Source: Aestuariivivens sediminicola
GTDB lineage: Bacteria > Bacteroidota > Bacteroidia > Flavobacteriales > Flavobacteriaceae
Length of the DNA stretch: 64,000 nt
Assembly: GCF_022662015.1 (NCBI RefSeq)
Contig: NZ_JAKMCM010000003.1
Span: forward strand, 1 to 64,000
Direction of reading: 5' to 3'
The notes beneath the pieces were generated by a model. It saw nothing but the letters and a program-made list of their open reading frames with translations. It was not told the origin of the DNA and searched no databases. Of the stretch, positions 54,878 through 63,106 are shown piece by piece. Positions within the stretch are counted from its first letter, which is position 1. Every line of letters starts with the position of its first letter. The position numbers were made by a program, and so were the translations under genes.

Positions 54878-55432
54878 CTATTTTAGCGGGACTTCAATCT
54901 TTACGTTGTCCCAGGCCATTGTTAGATACAGATTATCAGTTGAATTGTCGAAAGCAATGGTAAATTGCTCTACAACATCATCTATATGTTTTACCGGGAC
55001 CGACACATTTACAGCATCATATACTGCATCACGCATGGGTTTCAAAGTTTCGTGATCTACACCCCATTCGTATTGTTTTGCATTGAAAATAACCTGCCAT
55101 GCCGTATCATTCGGAATGGTCCATAAGGTGTATTTACCGGCTTTTAGTGAGGCGTTTCCTATGTTTAATGCTTTATTGGTAGAAAATGTCGTAGCCTCAT
55201 TTGCTCCCGTTCGCCAAACCTGATTATACGGAACCAAGGCACCAAATATTTCCCTGCCACGTTTTGAAGGTCTGTTATAAAACACTTCCAATTTTAAGTC
55301 ATCCACCTTAAAGCTGACTGTTTTTTTAGGACTTTTTCTTTTTTGAAAGCCATCATTTAGATAAGAATAAACAAAAACACCTATGGCAACAATAAAAAGA
55401 AACGCCATAAGTCGCTTTAAAAAAGTATTCAT
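54878..55432 (-). CDS. DUF2911 family membrane-anchored protein
   Basis: A 184-residue protein with one N-terminal membrane anchor (about 8-25) and a beta-rich domain. Motifs V-F-Y-N-R-P-S-K-R-G-R, V-W-R-T-G-A-N-E-A-T and L-K-A-G-K-Y-T-L-W-T-I-P match DUF2911, a family widespread in Bacteroidota with no established function. It is divergent from the second ECF sigma gene. Confidence 0.88.
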   Translation of the reverse strand: MNTFLKRLMAFLFIVAIGVFVYSYLNDGFQKRKSPKKTVSFKVDDLKLEVFYNRPSKRGREIFGALVPYNQVWRTGANEATTFSTNKALNIGNASLKAGKYTLWTIPNDTAWQVIFNAKQYEWGVDHETLKPMRDAVYDAVNVSVPVKHIDDVVEQFTIAFDNSTDNLYLTMAWDNVKIEVPLK

Positions 55433-55546
55433 AATTAGAGCAATTTTTAAGGATGTAAAGATACTTTAAATACGATCAAACTGTAACATGCAAACGCATA
55501 TTTATTTAGCTTTGTTATACATTGAAAAAAAAAAATTAACTGTTTT

Positions 55547-55572
55547 TGCAACAGATACATTTTTGTCTCGTC
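55547..55572 (+). promoter_or_regulatory. Possible ECF-type promoter of the second sigma gene
   Basis: TGCAACA (55547-55553), 15 nt, CGTC (55569-55572), 41 nt before the ATG. It resembles the element at 9471 but the spacer is one base shorter, so it is weaker evidence. Confidence 0.4.
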
Positions 55573-55613
55573 TTTTAAACTGAACTAACTGAAATCAAAA
55601 AGTAGACCAAAGC

Positions 55614-56165
55614 ATGTTTCAAGTTGACATTATTAAAAAATGTAAACAAAACAATCGCAAGGCACAACTGCAGTTATACAACCAGTACTGCGATGGTATG
55701 TATATTGTTGCCATGCGATTCTTGAAAAATTCAAATGATGCTGAGGATGTTGTACAGGAAGCTTTTATTAAAGCTTTTACAAAACTGGATCAGTATAAGG
55801 CTGAGGTTACTTTTGGAGCTTGGTTAAAACGTATTGTAGTCAATAAATGTATCGATTTCTTGAAAGCTCAAAAACAACGACTCATTGACTTAGATGAGGT
55901 GCACTTAAAAGTTGTCGATACTTCAAATGACGACAAATGGTTAGTAGACGACACAACGACATTGAACGATGTCAAGACCGCAATAAATAAGTTGCCGGAT
56001 AAATATAGATATGTAGTGATGCTCTATTTAATTGAAGGTTATGATCATCAAGAGATATCGGAAATCTTAAAAATTTCTGAAGTATCATCGCGGACTCAAT
56101 TATCTAGGGGAAGATCTAAATTGAAAGAACTTTTAACAATTCAGGGTTATGGCACAGGATATTAG
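55614..56165 (+). CDS. ECF-type RNA polymerase sigma factor
   Basis: A 183-residue ECF sigma factor. Region 2 (about 20-85) contains R-F-L-K-N-S-N-D-A-E-D-V-V-Q-E-A-F-I-K-A-F-T-K and W-L-K-R-I-V-V-N-K-C-I-D; region 4 (about 125-178) contains L-P-D-K-Y-R-Y-V-V-M-L-Y-L-I-E-G-Y-D-H-Q-E-I. Its stop overlaps the next gene by 17 bp, exactly as in the first ECF operon at 10080. It heads a three-gene unit. Confidence 0.92.
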   Translation: MFQVDIIKKCKQNNRKAQLQLYNQYCDGMYIVAMRFLKNSNDAEDVVQEAFIKAFTKLDQYKAEVTFGAWLKRIVVNKCIDFLKAQKQRLIDLDEVHLKVVDTSNDDKWLVDDTTTLNDVKTAINKLPDKYRYVVMLYLIEGYDHQEISEILKISEVSSRTQLSRGRSKLKELLTIQGYGTGY

Positions 56166-56724
56166 AGACATGTTTAAGAATGATAGAATTTCGGATAAGG
56201 TCATGCCGAAAGATCACCAGGAAAGGTTTCTTAAAAAGCTGAATGAAGCCTTACCGGAAGCTAACAATGCATCCGTAAAATGGTACAATATTGCGGCCAG
56301 CGTAGTATTGGTCCTAGGCTTAAGCTATGGCGCATTCACGTATTTTTCAACTTTCAATAAGGTTGACTTGAATACAGAAGTGGCTAATGCCTCTGAAACT
56401 AAAACATTAGGAGATGTTTCTCCTGGATTAAAGAAGGTTGAAGATTATTATTTAGCCAGTATCAATTTAGAACTATCAAAAATTCAGTATACGCCGGAAA
56501 CCAAAGATTTATTTGAGGGTTATTTAAAACAGTTAGAAGAGCTTAATCTGGAATATCAGCGCTTATCAACAGTACTGACTGAGGATGGACCAACCGAATT
56601 AACAGTTAATGCACTTATAGATAACTTGAAATTTCGTTTAAATCTTTTGTATCGTCTTAGAGAACAATTGAAAGAATTTAAAACAACAGAAACACATGCT
56701 GAACAAAAATCACTGTCAGCGTAA
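56149..56724 (+). CDS. Membrane protein, probable anti-sigma factor of the second ECF operon
   Basis: A 191-residue protein with a cytosolic N-terminal part (about 1-42), a single membrane helix (about 45-67) and a helical periplasmic C-terminal domain. The layout is that of a membrane-bound anti-sigma factor, and it overlaps the sigma gene by 17 bp. No zinc-finger anti-sigma motif is seen. It precedes the charged repeat protein by 15 bp. Confidence 0.65.
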   Translation: MAQDIRDMFKNDRISDKVMPKDHQERFLKKLNEALPEANNASVKWYNIAASVVLVLGLSYGAFTYFSTFNKVDLNTEVANASETKTLGDVSPGLKKVEDYYLASINLELSKIQYTPETKDLFEGYLKQLEELNLEYQRLSTVLTEDGPTELTVNALIDNLKFRLNLLYRLREQLKEFKTTETHAEQKSLSA

Positions 56725-56739
56725 AACATCAATCAAAAA

Positions 56740-58254
56740 ATGAGACAGTCAATTATAAAATTAAAGTTATTTGTACTTTGTTTTTTTACTATTTCGGGCC
56801 TTATGGCACAGGAAAAGTTAACCAAAGTTTCACAATCGATAAAAGTGGACAAGGATGTAACTATCGATTTAAATACGAGTTATTGTAACATCGAATTTGA
56901 TACCTGGAATAAAAATACAGTAGAAATTGAAGCCTTTATAGAAGGTGAGGACCTTAGTAAAGAGGAATTAGAAGAAGTGTTGGAAAATTGGTCGGTTGAA
57001 ATAGATGCCTCAAACGATTTGATAACTATCAATACCAAAGGCAATGGACATGGTATTTGGGTACACAGGTTCAATAACCAGGATGGAGAGGCAGTTCATG
57101 CTATTTTAGAGGAGTTAAAGTTTGAATTGGCTGATATGCCAGAGATGAACTTCGATTTTGATTTTACCATGTCTGAGATCCCTGAAGTTCCAGCCATGCC
57201 AGAAATGCCAGAACTTCCGGAATTACCGGAATTACCAAAAGGGATGACTAATTTTCACTTTGACTACAAGGCTTATCAAAAAGACGGCGATAAATACCTG
57301 GAGGAATTCACGAAACAATTCGAATCGAAGTTTGGGAAAGATTTTGAGAAGAAAATGGAAGCATGGGGTGAAAAGTTCGGAAAAGAATGGGAAGAAAAGT
57401 ATGCCAAGCAGATGGAAGAATGGGGAGAGAAATTTGGTGAGGAATATAGTAAAAAAATGGAAGTTTGGGGAGAGCGTTTTGCAGAGCAAATGGAACAGCG
57501 AGCCGAACGGATGGAGCAGCGTGCTGAGCAGATGGAGCAAAGAGCCGAACAGGTATCGAAAATAAGAGAGGAACGTGAAAAAGTGCGTGAAAAATTACAT
57601 GAAAAACGTTCGAAATTAGCGGATGAGAGGAGGATTAAGATTGAACGATTAGTGCATGGTAAATCACATTCCAAGGTTAAAAAGACGATAAGGATTAAAA
57701 TGCCTAAAGGGGCCAAATTGAAACTCAATGTAAAACATGGTGAACTGAAGTTGGCAACACGCATCGATAATTTAAAAGCAGACTTGTCGTATACTAAATT
57801 TATAGCTGAAAGCATTAATGGAGGTCGAACCTCCATTAATGCCACCTATTCACCAGTTGAAGTAGCAAATTGGAATGTTGGGGAGCTTACGCTTAACTAT
57901 GTCGAGCAGGCTAATTTGGAAAATGTCGGACAAATGGTATTGAATTCCAATTCATCAAATATTAAAATTGATAATCTCAAAGGCAATGCGATTATAGATG
58001 GGAGTATAGGTGATTTACAAATTTTAAAAATAGATGACACCTTTACTAATTTAAATGCTATTATCCGGAATACAAATGCAGTGATTGTGCTTCCTAAAAC
58101 AGAATATAAACTTCAGTTCAAGGGCGATCGCACGAAATTCACCCATCCTGAAAAAATGCTCAAAGATAATAACATATCCTTTTCCAGTGGTGATTTAAAT
58201 TCGGGGAAGAGTATCGTAGTAAATGCTAAATACAGTAATGTGATAATGGAATAG
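56740..58254 (+). CDS. Exported protein with Glu/Lys-rich repeats and a beta-rich C-terminal domain
   Basis: A 504-residue exported protein. A signal peptide (1-24) is followed by a beta-rich domain, then a run of P-E-M/P-E-L repeats (about 145-165), and a very highly charged coiled-coil (about 195-305). In it K-x-M-E-x-W-G-E-K/R-F occurs three times and M-E-Q-R-A-E three to four times. The C-terminal part (about 310-504) has regular beta-strands like DUF4097/GIN-type adhesin domains (L-N-V-K-H-G-E-L-K, L-E-N-V-G-Q-M-V-L-N-S-N-S-S-N). It is the last gene of the second ECF operon, so it is probably a target or effector of that stress response. Confidence 0.75.
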   Translation: MRQSIIKLKLFVLCFFTISGLMAQEKLTKVSQSIKVDKDVTIDLNTSYCNIEFDTWNKNTVEIEAFIEGEDLSKEELEEVLENWSVEIDASNDLITINTKGNGHGIWVHRFNNQDGEAVHAILEELKFELADMPEMNFDFDFTMSEIPEVPAMPEMPELPELPELPKGMTNFHFDYKAYQKDGDKYLEEFTKQFESKFGKDFEKKMEAWGEKFGKEWEEKYAKQMEEWGEKFGEEYSKKMEVWGERFAEQMEQRAERMEQRAEQMEQRAEQVSKIREEREKVREKLHEKRSKLADERRIKIERLVHGKSHSKVKKTIRIKMPKGAKLKLNVKHGELKLATRIDNLKADLSYTKFIAESINGGRTSINATYSPVEVANWNVGELTLNYVEQANLENVGQMVLNSNSSNIKIDNLKGNAIIDGSIGDLQILKIDDTFTNLNAIIRNTNAVIVLPKTEYKLQFKGDRTKFTHPEKMLKDNNISFSSGDLNSGKSIVVNAKYSNVIME

Positions 58255-58316
58255 CTTTTCTTTCCCCGGCTTGAAAATCCCAAGCACTTCTTCTCTTCTC
58301 TTCAAAAGGTCATCTG

Positions 58317-58964
58317 CTATTCTTTGCTTGCTTTTACAACAATAGTCAGCTCTATATCATTATCGATGTACTTTTCACCCAAATCCTTGAAAAACGACTT
58401 TGACCCAAATCTTACATTCCACTTAGAACGATCGATTGTAAATGGTTCACTTCTTAAGATAATGGTATCGTTCCTGTGAATAAGTGTCATCGGGAAAGTG
58501 ACATTATTCGTCGTGTCCTTCATTTTTAAGTTTCCTGATAGTAGGGTTTTGCCATTGGCAGTTTCAACACCGGTAACCTGAAATACGGATTCAGGATGTT
58601 TTTCAACTTCAAAAAAATCCTCACTTTTTAAATGTTTTTCCAATCGCGCATTACCCTCAGAATCTTTAAGTGAAGCCATGTCAATAGTAAATATCCCGCT
58701 TTCAATTACGCCGTCGGTTACGGTAAATTTGCCATGGTTTAAAGCTATAGTTCCTGTATGAGAACCCGTTGGTTTGTAACCCGACCAGGTTATCGTCGAT
58801 TCATGAGGTAGGGCTCTAAAGGTTTCCGAATTTTCTTCGGCAGTAGCCACGGTTTCGATATCTCCGATTTCAGCTGCTTTGGTTTTTTCACGACAGCTTG
58901 AGGTCAATACCAATAAAGCCAGACTAATTGGTACAAATAGTGTTTTGTTTTTCATCTTCATCAT
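58317..58964 (-). CDS. YceI-like lipoprotein
   Basis: A 215-residue lipoprotein: hydrophobic signal ending T-S-S-C at Cys24. The YceI lipocalin-like domain begins E-S-T-I-T-W-S-G-Y-K-P-T-G and contains F-T-I-D-M-A-S-L-K-D and R-S-K-W-N-V-R-F. The family binds polyprenoid or other lipids in the periplasm. Convergent with the charged repeat gene; 62 bp between them holds no clear hairpin. Confidence 0.9.
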   Translation of the reverse strand: MMKMKNKTLFVPISLALLVLTSSCREKTKAAEIGDIETVATAEENSETFRALPHESTITWSGYKPTGSHTGTIALNHGKFTVTDGVIESGIFTIDMASLKDSEGNARLEKHLKSEDFFEVEKHPESVFQVTGVETANGKTLLSGNLKMKDTTNNVTFPMTLIHRNDTIILRSEPFTIDRSKWNVRFGSKSFFKDLGEKYIDNDIELTIVVKASKE

Positions 58965-59047
58965 TTTAGTTCAAATTATTAAAAATCCAAATGCTTCACA
59001 AGGGGGTTTTTGTTCGTAATTCACTGCTATGAATGCCATACACCCCA

Positions 59048-61408
59048 TTAAAAATTTACTCTGAAACTTATGTTGGGTGTTATGCCTAACGATTGGTTTT
59101 CAATCGTAGAGATAGTATTATCAGTATCCTCATTAAGGATATGGTAGGTATTTATAATATTCTTTCTATTCAACACATTCCAAATTGAGGCTCCAATTGT
59201 AGCTTTCGAGGAATTTGAAATATCAAAAGAATATAAGACCGAAAAATCTGTGCGCAAATAGTCCTTCAGACGACTACTGTTTGGCAATTCATAAATTATT
59301 TCTCGATTTGTGGAGCTATCATTTACATCCAAGTAATTTGTTGTTGGCCTACCTGTATGCCAATTAACTCCAAGTGCTATCTTGATATCATCATAGGTAT
59401 AAATGCTGCCAAAGGTCATAGCATGTCGAATATCGGCATTGTTGGGGAATGGATTGCCATTATTAAGAGCAGAAAAGGTGTAATCATTTTTACTGTAGGT
59501 GTAACTTAGCCATGTACTAAACCTATTTCTGAACTGTTTATTGATTAACAGATCAATTCCTTTTACAACATAGCTTCCCGTGTCGTAAACAAATTGATAC
59601 TGGTTTTGAAACCCTTGACTTCTGCTGGTTACGCCATTTACTTTTTTAACAAAGCCTTCCGCACTGACTAATAATTTATTTCTATTATAGTGAATACCCA
59701 CTGAAGCTTGCCTAGCTCTCAAGATCGGAACTGGAAATACAGTCACGTTGTCATAGACCTTAACTTCAGTATTATTATTGGATAATACCCAGCGCCTTTT
59801 CTCTATTCCTAAAAAATCATTCTGTAAGTCGATGATCTGTGAGGTCGTTTGACTTTTTAATTCCCCTAAAATTTCAATTCTAAAATTATTTAAAAATCGA
59901 TGGCTCAAACTTAAGCGAGGTTCAGCAAGTAGTTGATCAAACTTTTTAAAGTAATTGAGCCGCGTCCCAAAATTTAATTTGCTTTTCGCATTATTAGATA
60001 AAAAAGCGATTTCTCCATAAATTGAATGGCTTCGAATAACTTCTTTTATATAACTACGAAATATAGGATTATTCACATCTTCTAAATTGCTAATTCCAAC
60101 TTCTGTAAATTGATAACCCATATTTGCCTTAAAGTTTTGACTTATGCTATAATTGATATCTAATTTAACAGAGCCATCGTAAACTTCATTTTCCTGAATT
60201 AATCTTTGGTTGTTTATGATATCGAAATTGGTAGCATCAAGATCGTAATTAGAAACATAAATTTGAGCATTTAATGAAAGGTTCGGGGTCCAGTTTCGGA
60301 TATAGGATACACTTGTGGCCAGATTCTGTTGCAACAATTTGCTGTTTAAGGCCTCATTGCGGTCGTTGGTGGTAGACTGTTCATCGTAATCCAGCGAGTT
60401 GTTAACAACCATTATATTAAATCGTAATTTGTCTTTCTTACTTAAATCGTATAAAAATTTAGCAGTGATATCGTAAAAATAGAAGGTCTCATTTGTAGAA
60501 ATGGAGGCATCATTACTTTGGTTAAAATCTGAATCTTGAAATACCCTTTTTGAATATTGATCGTATGTTGGGGTAACAATCAGGTCAGTTACAGAACGCC
60601 TTGAGGACAACTGCAGTTCCGTTTTGTTCGATAATGGAATTTTCACAAAACCATCGGCATTAATTAAATTAAACCCTAAGCCGGCTTTGAATTTTTGATC
60701 AACAGCGTTGGAGAGTCGCATATCGATAATACTGGAAATACCGTCACCATACTTCGCGGGGGTACCATTTTTTGACACATTTACTGATGTGGTGGTATAT
60801 GGATTAAAGGCCGATATTAAACCAAAAAAATGACCTGACTGGTACATTTTAATACCATCCCAAAGAATCAAATTTTGATCATGCGTTCCACCTCTTATAT
60901 TGATATTGGAAACCGTTTCATCCAAGCTGAATACTCCTGGTAGTGCCTGAATGGTTTGTAATACATCAGGTTCAATAAGTCCGGGAAGTATACCAAAAGA
61001 TTCAGGTTTTATGGTCAGGCTGCCATCATTTAATTTGGTTAAACCAGTGGTCAGGTAATTTACAACGACAATTTCTTCCAATTGCTGCGTTGTAAAATTT
61101 GAATCCTTATCCCTGGCTTTTGAAGTAACAACAATAAATCGGTTATCCAATAACCGAAAATTAAGTTGCGTCTCAGAACTTATAAAGTTTAAAATGTCAA
61201 TTAGGGTGAAGTCACGATCGGGTAATTCTAATGTAATCCCTTTTATTGTTTCGTCCACATATGAAAAACTGACATCATACAGACTTTCAATAGTTTTTAA
61301 AATTGTGGTAAGACTTAATTCTTCTTTCTGAACGTTTTGAGAAGCAGCAAGGTGTATGTTCAAAAAAAATATGACAATAAAGAGAGAAAGTTTACCTTTT
61401 TTACTCAC
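59048..61408 (-). CDS. TonB-dependent receptor with N-terminal STN domain (FecA-like signalling)
   Basis: A 786-residue outer membrane receptor. Signal peptide (1-24), then an STN secretin/TonB short N-terminal domain (about 30-100: L-S-L-T-T-I-L-K-T-I-E-S-L-Y-D and D-I-L-N-F-I-S), then a plug (about 130-245) with S-N-I-N-I-R-G-G-T-H-D-Q-N-L and a 22-strand barrel. An STN domain is the part that contacts FecR-type anti-sigma factors, so it fits the adjacent fecR and fecI-like genes. There is no SusD. The gene overlaps fecR by 8 bp and starts with GTG. The ligand is unknown. Confidence 0.93.
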   Translation of the reverse strand: MSKKGKLSLFIVIFFLNIHLAASQNVQKEELSLTTILKTIESLYDVSFSYVDETIKGITLELPDRDFTLIDILNFISSETQLNFRLLDNRFIVVTSKARDKDSNFTTQQLEEIVVVNYLTTGLTKLNDGSLTIKPESFGILPGLIEPDVLQTIQALPGVFSLDETVSNINIRGGTHDQNLILWDGIKMYQSGHFFGLISAFNPYTTTSVNVSKNGTPAKYGDGISSIIDMRLSNAVDQKFKAGLGFNLINADGFVKIPLSNKTELQLSSRRSVTDLIVTPTYDQYSKRVFQDSDFNQSNDASISTNETFYFYDITAKFLYDLSKKDKLRFNIMVVNNSLDYDEQSTTNDRNEALNSKLLQQNLATSVSYIRNWTPNLSLNAQIYVSNYDLDATNFDIINNQRLIQENEVYDGSVKLDINYSISQNFKANMGYQFTEVGISNLEDVNNPIFRSYIKEVIRSHSIYGEIAFLSNNAKSKLNFGTRLNYFKKFDQLLAEPRLSLSHRFLNNFRIEILGELKSQTTSQIIDLQNDFLGIEKRRWVLSNNNTEVKVYDNVTVFPVPILRARQASVGIHYNRNKLLVSAEGFVKKVNGVTSRSQGFQNQYQFVYDTGSYVVKGIDLLINKQFRNRFSTWLSYTYSKNDYTFSALNNGNPFPNNADIRHAMTFGSIYTYDDIKIALGVNWHTGRPTTNYLDVNDSSTNREIIYELPNSSRLKDYLRTDFSVLYSFDISNSSKATIGASIWNVLNRKNIINTYHILNEDTDNTISTIENQSLGITPNISFRVNF

Positions 61409-62300
61409 GCTTTAAAATAATAGAATTATTTTCTTTACTATAGGTTAGGTGTAAAGGTAAGGTAATTGATTGTAGTGCAAGGTCTATATTGTCGTGTGAG
61501 AAACCACCGGTAAATATTTGTGTGCTGTCAATACCTAAAAGCGTAATGGAAACCCCGTATTGTCTTTCAAATTCAGCAATTACAGCTTTGTACGGTATGC
61601 TGTTAAATCGACTTTCGTTATTTAGCCACGAAGGCGTTGTGCGGATTTCTTTTTCTTTAGCAATTTGTTTCCCATCTATAATTAAAAAGCTGTCTCCAGG
61701 ATTCAATTTAGTTTCATGAGATTTATAAGTAACCCCAACTAAACCTTCGTAGCATATAACTTCATAGTAGTTGTCTCTTTGTTTTACATTAAACTCGGTA
61801 CCGTAAACTGTTACGGTTCCCGTTGTTGTAATCACACTAAATGTAGATCCTTTCGAGACCTTGAAAAAAGCCTCGCCAATGAGTTCGACATCGCGTTCTT
61901 TTTTCCATCCTTTTTTATTGTAAACCAATGTGGATTTTGCATTGAGGGCAACGCTGGAGGCATCCGGTAATTCAATGGTAGTTCGTTGCGCGAAATCGGT
62001 AGATATGGTCGTGTCTAATGTGGTTGCATAATAATAGATACCAAAACCTATAACTAAAATAGCCGCCACACGCAGCAGGGGCTGATACCAGTGAGATTTT
62101 GGTTTTGATTTATCACTTTTAATGGCCGATAATACCTTATTGAACTCCTTCCGGGAATCAAAGTCATCAGCTTTAAAACCCTGAAGTTCCCTATTTAACT
62201 TCATCAAATGATCGTAATCTTCCAGCGCTTTAAATGCTAAAAGTTCATCATCAGTTAAATTATTATCTAACCATTTTGATATGAGTTTTTCTCTATTCAT
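61401..62300 (-). CDS. FecR-family anti-sigma factor
   Basis: A 299-residue inner membrane anti-sigma factor. The N-terminal cytosolic part contains the W-L-D-N-N-L-T-D-D-E-L-L-A motif, followed by a membrane helix (about 75-93) and a periplasmic FecR domain (about 105-205) with T-S-T-D-F-A-Q-R and S-V-A-L-N-A-K-S. The C-terminal ~75 residues form the DUF4974 domain found in Bacteroidota FecR. It would keep the FecI-like sigma factor silent until the receptor signals. Its promoter region has the shared TGATTTGGGGTAGGAA element. Confidence 0.93.
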   Translation of the reverse strand: MNREKLISKWLDNNLTDDELLAFKALEDYDHLMKLNRELQGFKADDFDSRKEFNKVLSAIKSDKSKPKSHWYQPLLRVAAILVIGFGIYYYATTLDTTISTDFAQRTTIELPDASSVALNAKSTLVYNKKGWKKERDVELIGEAFFKVSKGSTFSVITTTGTVTVYGTEFNVKQRDNYYEVICYEGLVGVTYKSHETKLNPGDSFLIIDGKQIAKEKEIRTTPSWLNNESRFNSIPYKAVIAEFERQYGVSITLLGIDSTQIFTGGFSHDNIDLALQSITLPLHLTYSKENNSIILKRE

Positions 62301-62317
62301 TATTCTTGTATTCGACT

Positions 62318-62356
62318 ATATAACAATTAGGTTTCATTTTTTCCTACCCCAAATCA
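62318..62356 (-). promoter_or_regulatory. Predicted FecI-type promoter of fecR-receptor
   Basis: On the minus strand TGATTTGGGGTAGGAA (62356-62341), exactly 15 nt, then TGTTATAT (62325-62318), 17 nt before the fecR ATG. The same element and spacing occur upstream of the divergent lipoprotein at 63107. Neither part matches the primary-sigma TAnnTTTG consensus. Confidence 0.7.
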
Positions 62357-62442
62357 AAAAAAATTACGCTCGGGTTTTTTTATATTCAGTTCAATCAAAC
62401 TTTCAGTAGTTCCATTTTATATTAATAAATAAAAACGTCTGA

Positions 62443-62958
62443 CTATAACTCCTTTATATCCTTTCTCAATTTTTCTAAAGCGCCATAAATTCGTTTTTCA
62501 ACAGCCTTTGTCGAAATATCCAAAAGATTTGCAATTTCCTTAAATCTTTTGCCCTCAACCCGATTCATCATAAATGCCACGCGCTGAGCTTCCGTTAATT
62601 TGGATAGTGCATCCTGCAATTTCCTGCTGTATTCTTGTTCCTGCATTAAAAATTCGGGATTTTCATTGGTATGCATTTTAGGCTTGCTTTGTCTATGCTT
62701 AAGCACCACTTTTTGGTGTGCCACCTCATTGAGCATTAAATTATTCGCTGTGGTAAAAACAAAACTTTTGGCCTTATCTGGAGTTACCTTGGCACAATTC
62801 TGCCATAATTTTACAAATGCTTCCTGAACTTTATCTTTAGGATGTAACCGATCTCCAAACTTGTAGAATAAAAAATCATGCAAATCTTTGGAATATTTAT
62901 TGAATATGGAGGCAAAAAGATGCTCTTCACAAATATTATCATGTAATTTTCTAGTCAT
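62443..62958 (-). CDS. FecI-type ECF sigma factor
   Basis: A 171-residue sigma-70 family factor. Region 2 (about 15-80) contains Y-S-K-D-L-H-D-F-L-F-Y-K-F-G and Q-E-A-F-V-K-L-W-Q-N-C; region 4 (about 115-165) contains L-T-E-A-Q-R-V-A-F-M-M-N-R-V-E-G and I-S-T-K-A-V-E-K-R-I-Y-G-A-L. The F-M-M-N-R-V-E-G and A-V-E-K-R motifs are typical of the Bacteroidota FecI-like ECF factors. It is the first gene of the sigma-fecR-receptor set, with 142 bp between it and fecR. Confidence 0.93.
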   Translation of the reverse strand: MTRKLHDNICEEHLFASIFNKYSKDLHDFLFYKFGDRLHPKDKVQEAFVKLWQNCAKVTPDKAKSFVFTTANNLMLNEVAHQKVVLKHRQSKPKMHTNENPEFLMQEQEYSRKLQDALSKLTEAQRVAFMMNRVEGKRFKEIANLLDISTKAVEKRIYGALEKLRKDIKEL

Positions 62959-63031
62959 TTGTCATGGTAGTTGGTGGCTCTAAAATAAGGCTTTTTGGAA
63001 TTTGTGATTTGCATTAATAAAATTTTTTTCA

Positions 63032-63070
63032 TGATTTGGGGTAGGAATTTTTTGAGTAATCCTGTTTTAT
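63032..63070 (+). promoter_or_regulatory. Predicted FecI-type promoter of the divergent acidic lipoprotein
   Basis: TGATTTGGGGTAGGAA (63032-63047), exactly 15 nt, then TGTTTTAT (63063-63070), 36 nt before the ATG at 63107. The identical first part and identical spacing are found upstream of fecR. Confidence 0.7.
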
Positions 63071-63106
63071 CAACAAAACGCTATGTTGAACCCAAAATTA
63101 ATTATC

